Notes: generated by a model from the letters alone, not told the origin. DNA of 64,000 bases from CAWFGW01 sp963849955 (GCA_963849955.1 CAWKJU010000006.1:1-64000), one strand, 5' to 3'. Counted from the first letter of the stretch, positions 27,645 through 36,461 are shown. Translations and numbers: made by a program.

Positions 27645-30056
27645 TTATTTAGGGGTAAAGGTCATGGTATAGGTCGTGTTTTTCTCCACTACTTTTTTAG
27701 AAAAGAAGTCTCCATGAGATGTCCCTTTTAAGTAAAGTTCCAGTTGGTCAGCGTAATGTGGACTGGCAGTTTGACCTGAAATTCCCCCAGGGATGACTGT
27801 TTGTGATTGATCCCAATTACCTACCGTATAAATGTGTCGTTGTGATGGACCGTGGGTCACTTTTTTAGGATTATCAAATTGATAATGGAAAGGAGCAACC
27901 GTATTTTTACTGCCGCCCATTTCATAAGGACCTTTGTTATAATTAAATAGTAAGTCTACGATGGCCACTTTTCCTAGCGGATGTTCCAGCGTTAACTGAT
28001 GGTTTTTACCCCATTGCCACGCATTAGGGTCAGTACCAATGTCTTTGGTAAGCTGTACTATGGATGATTTAAATGCAAGCAGAATATTGTCCTCCAGGTT
28101 TTCATGTTTTTCAGTCGAGATGTTATCGTGGAATGGCCAGTCGGTGTGGAACCAGGCAATATCAAAAATGGAAGTGGCTAGCATGTTATTGCCTGCCATT
28201 TCAGTGAAAAGGCTATCACCCAGTTCATCTTTTAACACGACTTCCAGAAATGAAACGATTGTTTGGTTATAGATCAAGGCCGCTGCACTTTCGGTGGACA
28301 TGTCATAATTCCAGCTACTTAGCAATTGTATAGATTCCTTTTCGGTGGTGGATAACTCAGTTTTATGGCTTTGTAAAACGGTTATAATTGTAGGAACTAT
28401 TTCTTCCGCCAAGTTGGAGTGAAAATCTGTGATTATGCCCTCCATGTAATTGGGAGTGATTTTATTTTCGACTTCAAGCAATTCGCGAATTCTGGAAATT
28501 CGATATTCAGGGGCAAACCAGTTCCCGATGTAATAGGGGTAGTTTGCGACTGTTTTATTGTTCGCGCTGGCAACGTAACCGCTTTCCGGGTTATATTCAA
28601 AAGGAAGTGCTTCAAACGGAACATACCCTTGCCATTCGGTACTGTCGGTCCAGCCTGGTGAAACGGTATAGGGTGTCTGGCTTTTACGGATAGGAATGCC
28701 CGCAGCACAATATAGACCTATATTACCTTCCACATCCGCATAGTTGATGTTTTGACTTACCGCACCAAAAGAACGGATTGCTTCTTTGAAATCCGACCAG
28801 TTGTTGGCGTTGTTCAATAAATATATTGTGCGAAACTCATCACTTTCAATATCACTACCGACCCATTTCATTGCCAGTGGCTGGGACCCATCCAATTCAC
28901 GAAAATCGGTGATAATAGGGCCGTGGTGCGTGTAGCGAATAGTTCTTTTCTTTTCTTCACCGCCTTTTAGTTTGATCGTTTCTTCCACTTGGCGAATCGA
29001 GCGGTATTCCCCATTGTATAAATACTGAGAAGTATCTTGTGGGTTGATTTTTTCCTGATAAAAATCGATGTTGTCCACGGTGACATTGGTCATTCCCCAG
29101 GCGATGTTTTCATTGTGTCCTGAGACCACCAATGGCTGCCCTGGAAGTACAACTCCAGTGACATTCACGCCACCCTCAACCACCTGGTGCATGGGGTACC
29201 AAATTCCCGGAAGGGCCAGTTTTAAATGCATGTCGTTACACAAAATAGGTTGACCAGAAGCCGTCTTTTTACCCGATACAGCCCAGTTGTTACTTGCTGA
29301 AAAAATAGAAATACCCAATTCCTGCATTAAGTCATCGTAGTCATCCAGAATGCCCAGAGCAGTGGTGGTGGCGTTGTTTAGTTCAAAATCGGGGAAGATG
29401 TAGGCTGTGGTGTCTGATTCATTGGGGACAAAGTGTTTCAAATTTTGTTGACCGACCTTTTTCTTCATTTTTTCTAAAATGAATTCGGCATTATAGTTAG
29501 GGGTGAGGTCCCAGGCCATGTAACCAATCAGGTTGACACTATGCATTATCTCCCACTTTTCAGGAGTATAGCCGAGAATGGTAAATTCCTGAGGAAGTTT
29601 ATCCTTGTAGTCCTCCAAATATTGATTCACACCATCTGCATAGGCGGTGAGGGCAGCGACTATTTTAGGATCTGTGTTGTTGATCAGTTGATTAGATTTT
29701 TTAGTCAGTTCGAGCGACCGCATTAAAAGATCGAGCGGAATAGCTTTTTCACCCACAATTTCAGAAACCCTTCCTAAGGTTACTCTTCGTAATAAATCCA
29801 TTTGCCAAAATCTGTCCTGTGCACTTAGGTAACCCACAGCACGGTAAAGGTCCGCTTCATTTTGGGCATAGACATGGGGCATACCATAAGCATCCCGATG
29901 CACCGTAACTTCATCGGTGAGGTGTGATAAAGAAAGTGACTCATCATAGTCAGGTAAGGCCCTGTGCATAAGGTGGTAGCGAAAAATTAGCCCTCCAAGG
30001 AGGGAAACAACAATAAGAATTAAAAATATAAGTGCAATCTTTTTTAGCATGTGCAT
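27645..30056 (-). CDS. Penicillin acylase family protein (Ntn-hydrolase)
   Basis: An 803-residue periplasmic or membrane-anchored amidase of the S45 family. The N-terminal hydrophobic anchor (IALIFLILIVVSLLGGLIF) is followed by the alpha chain (VHRDAYGMPHVYAQNEADLYRAVGY) and then the autocatalytic Ser nucleophile in SASNNWAVSG near residue 255, where the precursor would be cut into two chains. Further family motifs are GHNENIAWGMTNV and the C-terminal region LEHPLGKVAIVDLLFN. The substrate could be an acylated amide such as an acyl-homoserine lactone or a beta-lactam; it cannot be read from the sequence. The gene stands alone. Confidence 0.92.
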   Translation of the reverse strand: MHMLKKIALIFLILIVVSLLGGLIFRYHLMHRALPDYDESLSLSHLTDEVTVHRDAYGMPHVYAQNEADLYRAVGYLSAQDRFWQMDLLRRVTLGRVSEIVGEKAIPLDLLMRSLELTKKSNQLINNTDPKIVAALTAYADGVNQYLEDYKDKLPQEFTILGYTPEKWEIMHSVNLIGYMAWDLTPNYNAEFILEKMKKKVGQQNLKHFVPNESDTTAYIFPDFELNNATTTALGILDDYDDLMQELGISIFSASNNWAVSGKKTASGQPILCNDMHLKLALPGIWYPMHQVVEGGVNVTGVVLPGQPLVVSGHNENIAWGMTNVTVDNIDFYQEKINPQDTSQYLYNGEYRSIRQVEETIKLKGGEEKKRTIRYTHHGPIITDFRELDGSQPLAMKWVGSDIESDEFRTIYLLNNANNWSDFKEAIRSFGAVSQNINYADVEGNIGLYCAAGIPIRKSQTPYTVSPGWTDSTEWQGYVPFEALPFEYNPESGYVASANNKTVANYPYYIGNWFAPEYRISRIRELLEVENKITPNYMEGIITDFHSNLAEEIVPTIITVLQSHKTELSTTEKESIQLLSSWNYDMSTESAAALIYNQTIVSFLEVVLKDELGDSLFTEMAGNNMLATSIFDIAWFHTDWPFHDNISTEKHENLEDNILLAFKSSIVQLTKDIGTDPNAWQWGKNHQLTLEHPLGKVAIVDLLFNYNKGPYEMGGSKNTVAPFHYQFDNPKKVTHGPSQRHIYTVGNWDQSQTVIPGGISGQTASPHYADQLELYLKGTSHGDFFSKKVVEKNTTYTMTFTPK

Positions 30057-30116
30057 TGGATTAGGTTCATCTAAAAGTAGGGGATTTAAGTTAGCTTAAA
30101 AACTATTTATCGTTAG

Positions 30117-30710
30117 TTAGCACAGTGGTTTGGTATCATTAGCTACCTGGTACTTTATTTTTTTTATTTTATGTAAAATAGATTTATCGATCATGTAAGT
30201 TTCTCCTTCCTCTTTATAAACTGCTTTCCACCCGTATCCAGCAGTCATATATTTATACCCAATTATAGGGAAATTACATTCCTGAGATTCACATATTTTA
30301 GCTTGGTCAATTCCGCATGTTGAATCTTGCTTGATGGCAGAAAAATCATATTTTTTTCTGGTAATTTTTATTGGCATCCCGTACACTCCATTGTCTAAAG
30401 AGAAGAGCGTGAGTTTTTCTAGTTCGCTTATAAGAAAGGTATGTTCGGGTGTGGAATCTGCTGCAAATACAATTTTAAAAGTGTCTTGTTGTATATCTTT
30501 AATTCGATACATTTTGTAAGTCTTTCCCGATATGGTAAAGTTGTATATGGCATTTTTAACGAGTAAAAATCCATCGGGATGATAATTTTCAGTTACAAGT
30601 CTTTTGGAGGTAGGCTTCAGTTTTTTTACCAAGATAACTTCACAAGAATCGGTCTGAGAATAAGATGTGATGGAGAGTGATATCAAAAAAAGGATAAGAA
30701 GATTTTTCAT
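30117..30710 (-). CDS. Secreted protein of unknown function
   Basis: About 197 residues if translation starts at the second Met (MKNLLILFLISLSITSYSQ), which gives a clean signal peptide; an upstream ATG at 30731 would add 7 residues that spoil it. The mature protein has six cysteines, including a CGIDQAKICESQEC cluster, and an otherwise beta-rich look. No family was recognised. It lies at the edge of the repeat-rich island. Confidence 0.7.
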   Translation of the reverse strand: MKNLLILFLISLSITSYSQTDSCEVILVKKLKPTSKRLVTENYHPDGFLLVKNAIYNFTISGKTYKMYRIKDIQQDTFKIVFAADSTPEHTFLISELEKLTLFSLDNGVYGMPIKITRKKYDFSAIKQDSTCGIDQAKICESQECNFPIIGYKYMTAGYGWKAVYKEEGETYMIDKSILHKIKKIKYQVANDTKPLC

Positions 30711-30774
30711 CGTATAGCAAATTAAGCACAAGAGTTATATATGAGCTATTGCTTATCTATTGTTTATATATTTC

Positions 30775-30960
30775 CATCTAAATCTAACCAAAAATTTATC
30801 ATAAAGCCGTCATTTATTCTCAAATCCAACTGTAGACGAGAGTAAATGGAAGTATGCAGCCACAATCCTTTTTTAATGTGGGTACGAAGATGATTAGCTA
30901 GTAAGAAAAATTAATGGGTGGGCACGAGTTACAAACTCCCTCCAGCTGGGGCAAGCTTAT
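30775..30960. repeat. Dispersed non-coding repeat element, full-length copy 1
   Basis: A left part (ATCTAACCAAAAATTTATC, then AAAGCCGTCAT) is followed by a right part (GATTAGCTAGTAAGAAAAAT..., GGGCACGAGTT). The right end holds a hairpin, GAGTT-ACA-AACTC (30926-30938), and the palindrome CCAGCTGG. The same order is found at 35608-35797, and halves or fragments at 34075, 36380 and 39695. It could be a MITE- or REP-like element; no transposase is present. The 1.35-kb gap 30732-32087 otherwise contains the tandem array described next. Confidence 0.7.
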
Positions 30961-31138
30961 TTTTTTATAATATTTGCGTTTCATGTGACGATTTGTGGAT
31001 GTGAAAAGGATATAAACTGTGCGACCTAGTCCCGTTAACACTAGTCGACCAAATCGTCTAGATTTTTGTTTCCTTTTTATCAATGAAAAAGGAAAAGCCC
31101 AGGCGGCTTGAGCCGAAAGCTTCTAAAAGCTGTAAACT

Positions 31139-31845
31139 AACACTATTGAACAAGTGGAACTATTTGTAACAAAAAACTGCAAATTATCGGTCGATTAGAA
31201 TTTAGATGATTCATCTGATTTAGTGGTATTACTTTCCAACTTAAACGATAGCCAGCAGCCACAATCCTTATAATCGTTTTTGAATGTTAATACGAAGAGG
31301 ATTAGCTAGTACGAAAAATTAAAGGTTGGACACGAGTTTCAGCCAGCAGGGCTCATCAGAGTGTCCTCGTACCTGTGGTCACTCTGAGGGGACGGAATAC
31401 GAAGAGGATTAGCTAGTACGAAAAATTAAAGGTTGGACACGAGTTTCAGCCAGCAGGGGCTCATCAAACACTATTGAACAAGTGTAACTATTTGTAACAA
31501 AAAACTGCAAATTATCGGTCGATTAGAATTTAGATGATTCATCTGATTTAGTGGTATTACTTTCCAACTTAAACGATAGCCAGCAGCCACAATCCTTATA
31601 ATCGTTTTGGAATGTGGATACGATGAGGATTGGCTAGTAGGAAAAATTAAAGGTTGGACACGAGTTTCAGTCAGCTGGGGCTCATCAGAGTGTCCTAGTA
31701 CCTGTGGTCACTCTGAGGGGACGGAAATGTGGATACGATGAGGATTGGCTAGTAGGAAAAATTAAAGGTTGGACACGAGTTTCAGTCAGCTGGGGCTCAT
31801 CAGAGTGTCCTCGTACCTGTGGTCACTCTGAGGGGACGGAAAATT
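31139..31845. repeat. Complex tandem repeat array (328-bp and 107/115-bp periods)
   Basis: A 150-bp segment starting AACACTATTGAACAAGTG occurs at 31139 and again at 31467 (period 328). Each is followed by two copies of a unit of about 110 bp (starting at 31291, 31398, 31619 and 31734). The unit contains GGACACGAGTT and, in three of four copies, a CAGAGTG...CACTCTG stem. The second copy is truncated by the start of the second large unit. The units are related to the right half of the dispersed element at 30775-30960. No coding frame was found. Confidence 0.8.
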
Positions 31846-31910
31846 AAGTGTTTAAAAATGAATGAGATAATTATATAAGCTTAATCATGAGTTGGATATT
31901 TGTCCATGCA

Positions 31911-31985
31911 TTAAAAGCATTAGTATAATCAGTCAATAAAACGCGAAGAAGTAAGATGTTATCGAAAGAACTATACACCAATCAT
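31911..31985. repeat. Short dispersed repeat, partner at about 34121-34190
   Basis: The segment GCATTAGTATAATCAG-(T/C)-CAATAAAACGCGAAGAA is found here and at 34128-34160, both followed by a CCAATCATTA match. The two copies bracket the pair of GldM-like genes (32088-34007). Confidence 0.6.
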
Positions 31986-32087
31986 TAGTCAGCCCTTAGG
32001 CATTATTGGGGTTTGACTGTTAAGTGCGGTTAGTGAATTTGTAGCCTTCCCATTTATCAGATGAATGGTTAGTTATTGGCAGTAGTT

Positions 32088-33002
32088 TTATTCAATTAGA
32101 GGGATGAGATAATTTGAGTTTTTTAATTCTGTTTTTTCAATTAGTTTATTCTCTTGAAATGTTTGTCTATTAAGAATTTTTAAGACAAGAGTATCAGAAG
32201 AAGAAGCCTTTTTTAGAAGCTTTGTTATTGCAATTGAACCATTTCCATGAATTTTCTTTTTCTTATTTAAAAGCCAAGCTTCCATTTCGTAAGATACCGA
32301 ATCGACATTTTCTATTAGATAATCAGCTTTGATTTCAATTGTTTTAGCTTTGCTAATAATTATACCATTGTTCAATTGGATTTTAGTTTTAGGTATATCG
32401 TTTACAAAAACATTTTTTATAAGTTCATAATATTGATGTGTTCGAAAGTTTACTTGGTGTATTATTATGTCATCTTGTGAAAAAAGTATTGAGACTGTCT
32501 CCGATTCCTTAAAGGGTGTGAATTCAAGAATTTGAGTCTTTGTGTCGTATTTATAATCAGCGCCTTTTACGCTTACTAATAAGTCTTTAATGTTTATGTT
32601 GGAAAAACGAAGTATAGATGTCCGATAAGTAATCCCTTTAAATAGGGATGCATGTGTACTTGTTGCAAAATAAACTTTAGGTGTTTGATAATCAAATTTT
32701 GATTTAGAGAGGAAACTCCTAGTATCATCACTATCTGAAATTTTGACGGTAGTGCTCAAGGTACCAAAGCCTAAAGAATCGTTTATAGTTGAATTTATGT
32801 CTATATGAAAATGGTTTTTTATATAATTTGAATCTATTTCCATATAAATTTCTCCCTTATAGGGTATTATTGTTCCGCTTGTATGGGAAGTTGACTTATG
32901 TACAAAAGGAGTTATTAAATCTGTAATTGTATTGTCATCCATGGTAAAGGAAAATATACAGACAGTAAAGAGAAAACCAAAAAAGGAATGGATATAGCGC
33001 AT
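32088..33002 (-). CDS. Exported beta-rich protein, possibly GldM C-terminal-like (second of a pair)
   Basis: 304 residues with an N-terminal hydrophobic segment (signal peptide or anchor, FFGFLFTVCIFSFTM). No enzyme motif is visible. The middle (KVYFATSTHASLFKGITYRTSI) and the end (YEMEAWLLNKKKKIHGNGSIAITKLLKKASSSDTLVL) resemble the Ig-like domains of the C-terminal half of the gliding/T9SS protein GldM, but only remotely. It starts directly next to the stop codon of its partner, so the two form an operon. It is very AT-rich and lies inside the repeat island. The GldM link is a hypothesis. Confidence 0.6.
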   Translation of the reverse strand: MRYIHSFFGFLFTVCIFSFTMDDNTITDLITPFVHKSTSHTSGTIIPYKGEIYMEIDSNYIKNHFHIDINSTINDSLGFGTLSTTVKISDSDDTRSFLSKSKFDYQTPKVYFATSTHASLFKGITYRTSILRFSNINIKDLLVSVKGADYKYDTKTQILEFTPFKESETVSILFSQDDIIIHQVNFRTHQYYELIKNVFVNDIPKTKIQLNNGIIISKAKTIEIKADYLIENVDSVSYEMEAWLLNKKKKIHGNGSIAITKLLKKASSSDTLVLKILNRQTFQENKLIEKTELKNSNYLIPLIE

Positions 33003-34007
33003 TTATTTAGAAATTAAGAATTTTTCAGTTTGGTCGAATGTTAGAATAGAGACATTTCCATCTTGACTTTTTTGCATTATATCTTGAATGTGTATAATCA
33101 GTTCTTTTGTATTTGTATTGTATTCCTCAGGTATTCTTAAAATTTCTTCTTGGTGAAGTTTAGATGTATAAATGGTGTCTTTCATATCATTGAGAAGCGA
33201 AAAATCGAAGTTGTTAATTTTATATCTTGCAGCTCTCGGTAAGAAGGCTCGAAAAGACTGATTTGGGTTAATCTTTAGTGTTAAATGCTTAGGCAATTGA
33301 TTTAGGTTTCGCTGTAATTCTCGGTTCCCATGTTCAATTGTGATATGAGGTAAAGGTATTTTTAATGAAATTAATTTTGATTCTTTGATTAATTTCTCAT
33401 CATAATAAAACTGGATTATGTTCTTTTCATTTTTTGGGTAAAAAGTGAATTCACAACTGTTACTGTTGGATAAATCACCATTAATCTTTAGTGTGTCAGA
33501 GTTATTGGCAATGATGTGAAGTTTGGATACCTCTATATTGTATAGATCAAGACTTATTATGTTTTCCGCCCCAATATAAGTTGTGATTTTTGGATCCATT
33601 AAAATCGGTAAATTTTGATGTTCAAATAAAATGGAATCTTGGATCTTAAATGATTCTCCCAATACACTTAACTCTATTTGATAAGGTTTGTAATGTTTGT
33701 AGGGGATTGATGCCATTGAGTATGAAGTAATGTTCCATATATTACTCAATTGATATATTGAATCTATACCAGTGGACAAACTGTGTTTTATGTCAATGTC
33801 AATACTGTCGGGATGTATAATATATTTTATTTTCCCTTTTACAATTTCACCTTTCGAATAGGTTGTTTTTTCTAAATCTACAAGGGGAATAATATTATTA
33901 AGATTAAAAAAACTGGAATTGTTCACAGAAATTAAACTTGTAAATATTAAAAACACTATAGCTAATGATGCTCCGATTGAATAGTATTTTAAAAAATATT
34001 TCCTCAT
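33003..34007 (-). CDS. Membrane-anchored beta-rich protein, possibly GldM C-terminal-like (first of a pair)
   Basis: 334 residues with an N-terminal membrane anchor (GASLAIVFLIFTSLI, residues 12-26) and a beta-rich exterior. TTYSKGEIVKGKIKY near residue 46 and MDPKITTYIGAENIISLDLYNI near residue 136 look like repeats of the GldM second Ig-like domain (compare its YVGVDNPI motif). It is paired with the next gene with no gap. Both are bracketed by short repeats at 31911 and 34121, so the pair may have moved together. The function is unknown. Confidence 0.6.
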   Translation of the reverse strand: MRKYFLKYYSIGASLAIVFLIFTSLISVNNSSFFNLNNIIPLVDLEKTTYSKGEIVKGKIKYIIHPDSIDIDIKHSLSTGIDSIYQLSNIWNITSYSMASIPYKHYKPYQIELSVLGESFKIQDSILFEHQNLPILMDPKITTYIGAENIISLDLYNIEVSKLHIIANNSDTLKINGDLSNSNSCEFTFYPKNEKNIIQFYYDEKLIKESKLISLKIPLPHITIEHGNRELQRNLNQLPKHLTLKINPNQSFRAFLPRAARYKINNFDFSLLNDMKDTIYTSKLHQEEILRIPEEYNTNTKELIIHIQDIMQKSQDGNVSILTFDQTEKFLISK

Positions 34008-34074
34008 AGTTAGATTTTTAATTTATTATCAGTCATACATGAACTATAACTCAGTATATCCATAATTGTTAGAG

Positions 34075-34457
34075 TAGCAATCTAACCAAAAAATACTGTT
34101 TTTAATGTCTGTACATATATAAAACGCATTAGTATAATCAGCCAATAAAACGCGAAGAAATAAGAACTCCAAACCAATCATTATTCAAAAGTGGAGACAT
34201 CAGTTAGCAACTCGTGTCCAATGTCGTTAAGTTAAGGCTTCACTGTTCGTCTTTGTGAACGCAACTGAAGTGCGACAATCTCTTTGTCATGGAACAGGGT
34301 ATTGATTTAGCCTAAAAAAACACCCACCCCCAACTCCTCCGAGGAGGGGAGTGGCTCGACTGAAAGTGGTGGTTAAACAGAAAAAAATGATTCCTATGGT
34401 TCAACCGAAATAACTATTGCGTTCCATTCCCCTCTTGGGAGGGGCTAGGGGTGGGTT
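34075..34457. repeat. Repeat fragments and a 30-bp inverted repeat (CCCCTCC-type)
   Basis: It contains a left-end fragment of the dispersed element (CAATCTAACCAAAAAATA at 34079), the partner of the 31911 repeat, a reversed AACTCGTGTCC fragment near 34209, and two G/C-rich arms. The arms at 34315-34346 (CACCCACCCCCAACTCCTCC...) and 34429-34457 (...GGAGGGGCTAGGGGTGGG) are inverted copies matching at about 24 of 30 positions. This type of intergenic palindrome is common in Bacteroidota. No gene is seen in 34008-34985. Confidence 0.65.
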
Positions 34458-35009
34458 CCTCTTATTGAAATAGAGAATCGGATGAATCATGAAAGATTGT
34501 GATGGGTAGCAGTACTACTGATAAATCACGATATTTTTATGTTTGAGAATACTTCGATAAACTTGTTATTAAAAGAGAAGGTATTAAGCTTTTTGTGCAA
34601 GCGTTTTAATATTCTGAAATGCGATTGTAGGGAAGATTAGTGTGGGCACGAGTTATGAACTGGCGTCAGCTTGTGGGGATTGGCTCGACTGAAAGTGGTG
34701 GTAAAACAGTAAAAAAATTGATTCCTATGGTTCAACCGAAATAACTATTGTGTTCCATTCCCCTCTTGGGAGGGGCTAGGGGTGGGTCCCTCTTATTGAA
34801 ATAGAGAACCGGGAGAATCATGAAGGATTGTGATGGGTAGCGGTACTACTGATAAATCACTATATTTTTATGTTTGAGAATACTTCGATGAGCTTGTTCT
34901 TAAAAAGAGAAGGGTATTAAGCTTTTTGCGGAAGCGTTTTAATATTCTGAAATGCGTTTTAAGGAAGATTAAGTGTGGGCACTAGTTAGAAACTCGGGGC
35001 AGTTGGGGG
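34352..35009. repeat. Tandem duplication of a 329-bp non-coding unit
   Basis: 34352-34680 and 34681-35009 match over nearly the whole length with small differences (for example TGGCTCGACTGAAAGTGGTGG starts each unit, and each ends in GGGCAC(G/T)AGTTA...). The second copy ends inside the 3' end of the gene at 34986-35555, so that gene's last codons come from the repeat. Confidence 0.85.
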
Positions 35010-35555
35010 TTGTTTTTCCTCTACTCTATGTCCAAGTTCAATAAAAAACACACGCATCAGATTATATGTTTCAATATCTGCATTTATATGATTTGACATT
35101 TTGGTCTCCATATATTCACAGCTCAAGCATACGTTCAAAGTTGAGACTATTTTGTTGTCCGAATTATAGAATACGATTGCGTCTCGATAAACTGGAGCAC
35201 ACATCCAACTTGGAACTTCTTTAATCGGAGTATTCAAAATTGATTTCAGTTTTTCAATTATCACATTATCGATTTTATATGTTCCTGATTTTTCAGCTGA
35301 AGGATGAAACATTCCATCTGAATCAACTAAATATTGAGTATATCCATAAAGTTTATTTAGTTGTTCCAGTCTTAATATTTCCAATTCTGATAATTGTTTT
35401 TTCTTTTTTAAAAATTGAAATTCTTTATACTCAGGATCGTGTATAATTCTCCCATCATATTTCCCGCCTCGTTGTAAAGAATAAGTTTCCAAGTAATCGA
35501 ATTCAAGATTGTTTATATAATCTATTGAAGATGTATAAGTGGGTTTGATTTTCAT
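34986..35555 (-). CDS. Conserved hypothetical protein with CxxC
   Basis: A 189-residue soluble protein with no signal peptide. The N-terminal half is charged and helical. The C-terminal half has WMCAPVYRDAIVFYNSDNKIVSTLNVCLSCEYMET, with Cys residues that could bind metal; the YRDAIVFY...LNVC.SC core looks conserved and is reminiscent of small Flavobacterial hypothetical proteins. The last residues (EEKQPPTAPSF) are encoded by the repeat unit, which suggests that the original C-terminus was altered. It is located between two repeat elements in the accessory island. The function is unknown. Confidence 0.7.
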   Translation of the reverse strand: MKIKPTYTSSIDYINNLEFDYLETYSLQRGGKYDGRIIHDPEYKEFQFLKKKKQLSELEILRLEQLNKLYGYTQYLVDSDGMFHPSAEKSGTYKIDNVIIEKLKSILNTPIKEVPSWMCAPVYRDAIVFYNSDNKIVSTLNVCLSCEYMETKMSNHINADIETYNLMRVFFIELGHRVEEKQPPTAPSF

Positions 35556-35607
35556 TCTATTTGTTTCTAATAGCTGAATATGTCCACATATCCAGATTAT
35601 AAATTGA

Positions 35608-35797
35608 ACTCTAATCTAACCAAAAAATTCATCAAAAAGCCGTCATATATCATTTAATCACATTTTATCCGTTTGCAATCGAAAGTAAAAGGTAACAAAC
35701 GTTTACAATCGTTTTTGAATGTTGATAAGAAGAGAATTAGCTAGTAAGAAAAATTAAAGGGGGGCACGAGTTACAAACTCGCCAGCTGGGGTATGGC
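35608..35797. repeat. Dispersed non-coding repeat element, full-length copy 2
   Basis: It has the same order as the copy at 30775-30960: AATCTAACCAAAAAATTCAT at 35612, then a purine-rich middle (ATCGAAAGTAAAAGGTAACAAACG), then ATTAGCTAGTAAGAAAAATT and the terminal hairpin CGAGTT-ACA-AACTCG (35767-35781) followed by the palindrome CCAGCTGG (35782-35789). It ends 5 bp before the stop codon of the SymE-like gene. The left half matches 39695-39805 in the same orientation, so the two copies bracket the symE/xre/ABC-3C block. Confidence 0.75.
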
Positions 35798-35801
35798 TCA
35801 C

Positions 35802-35993
35802 TTATTTTTGCTCTTTTTTCTTTAAAGTAATGGTAAGTTTTTTCTTATTCTGCTTAATTATAATTTCATTCCCTTGTTCAAATCCTAATTGTTCTAACCA
35901 TTTTCCTTCTAATCGAATTTCAGGTACAGTGGTATTATCCCATCTGCGATAACGGACCTTACTGTGTACTTTTAAAATTCGTAGCTTTCCCAT
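35802..35993 (-). CDS. SymE family toxin-like protein
   Basis: A 63-residue protein with the SymE-type core: RILKVHSKVRYRRW, then VPEIRLEGKWLEQLGFEQGNEIIIKQNKKKLTI. SymE proteins are AbrB-fold-related SOS-induced toxins in type I toxin-antitoxin systems, normally silenced by an antisense RNA (SymR). Here the gene is head-to-head with an XRE repressor gene with operator-like repeats between them, and one TTGTCA half-site is directly against its ATG. A transcriptional control different from SymR is therefore possible. The family call rests on the VP-I-L-GKWLe--GF--G core. Confidence 0.8.
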   Translation of the reverse strand: MGKLRILKVHSKVRYRRWDNTTVPEIRLEGKWLEQLGFEQGNEIIIKQNKKKLTITLKKKEQK

Positions 35994-36064
35994 TTGTCAA
36001 CTATTTATATGACGAATATAATGATTAGAACTGATTTGTCAAACTTTTATATGACAATATTGTC
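35994..36064. promoter_or_regulatory. Operator-like inverted repeats between the symE-like and xre genes
   Basis: TTGTCA-N10-TGACGA (35994-36015) and TTGTCA-N10-TGACAA (36036-36057) are two copies of the same inverted repeat 42 bp apart. The perfect 12-bp palindrome GACAATATTGTC (36053-36064) overlaps the second. The first touches the ATG of the SymE-like gene. The expected binder is the XRE protein encoded at 36089. Confidence 0.7.
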
Positions 36065-36088
36065 GTATAATTAATTGACATTTGTTTC

Positions 36089-36304
36089 GTGACTAAAGAT
36101 GAATTGAAATATAAAATCGGTCAAAGAATTATTGAGTTGAGAACTCAAAAGGGGTTGAGTCAATCCGATTTAGCAAGGGCTTGTGTAAAAGACAGGCAAG
36201 CAATTGAAAAATTAGAGAATGGAAAAGTTAATCCAACACTTTATTCACTTTTGGAGATTGCAAATGCGTTAGAAGTTCCTCTAAAAAAGTTAATTGATTT
36301 TTAG
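36089..36304 (+). CDS. XRE-family helix-turn-helix transcriptional regulator
   Basis: A 71-residue single-domain HTH_3 protein: GQRIIELRTQKGLSQSDLARACVKDRQAIEKLENGKVNPTLYSLLEIANALEVPLKKLIDF. It starts at GTG (36089); no ATG is available in frame. The gene is head-to-head with the SymE-like gene. The three inverted repeats in the 95-bp intergenic stretch are good autoregulatory operator candidates. It may also control the ABC-3C operon, although that operon is transcribed from the far side. Confidence 0.88.
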   Translation: MTKDELKYKIGQRIIELRTQKGLSQSDLARACVKDRQAIEKLENGKVNPTLYSLLEIANALEVPLKKLIDF

Positions 36305-36379
36305 GATATCACATCCGTATATCTAAAGTCTTTGTGTGATAAATTTGTTTTGCCTAGCAAATCCTTCCTCATCTCTACT

Positions 36380-36412
36380 ATGGACACGAGTTAGAAACTG
36401 GCGGCAGCTGGG
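36380..36412. repeat. Right-end fragment of the dispersed repeat
   Basis: GGACACGAGTTAGAAACTGG followed by CGGCAGCTGGGG matches the terminal part of the elements at 30775 and 35608. It lies 50 bp beyond the ABC-3C ATPase stop codon. Confidence 0.55.
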
Positions 36413-36461
36413 GCATTGACTAAATAAGTGGGGACCGTCTACTCAATTAGGCGTTTGGGTT

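Noticed and set aside
28433..28708. Open frame inside the penicillin acylase gene
   Set aside because: Shadow of the strongly supported acylase frame.
30898..31083. Short open frame of 61 residues on the minus strand
   Set aside because: Its last third lies in the dispersed repeat and it has no family resemblance; probably chance.
31069..31095. Hairpin TTTCCTTTTT...AAAAAGGAAA
   Set aside because: A perfect 10-bp stem, but no gene ends near it and it has low complexity; not called a terminator.
31139..31845. Possible CRISPR array
   Set aside because: Units are ~110 and 328 bp, not 25-40 bp repeats with regular unique spacers, and no cas gene is in the window.
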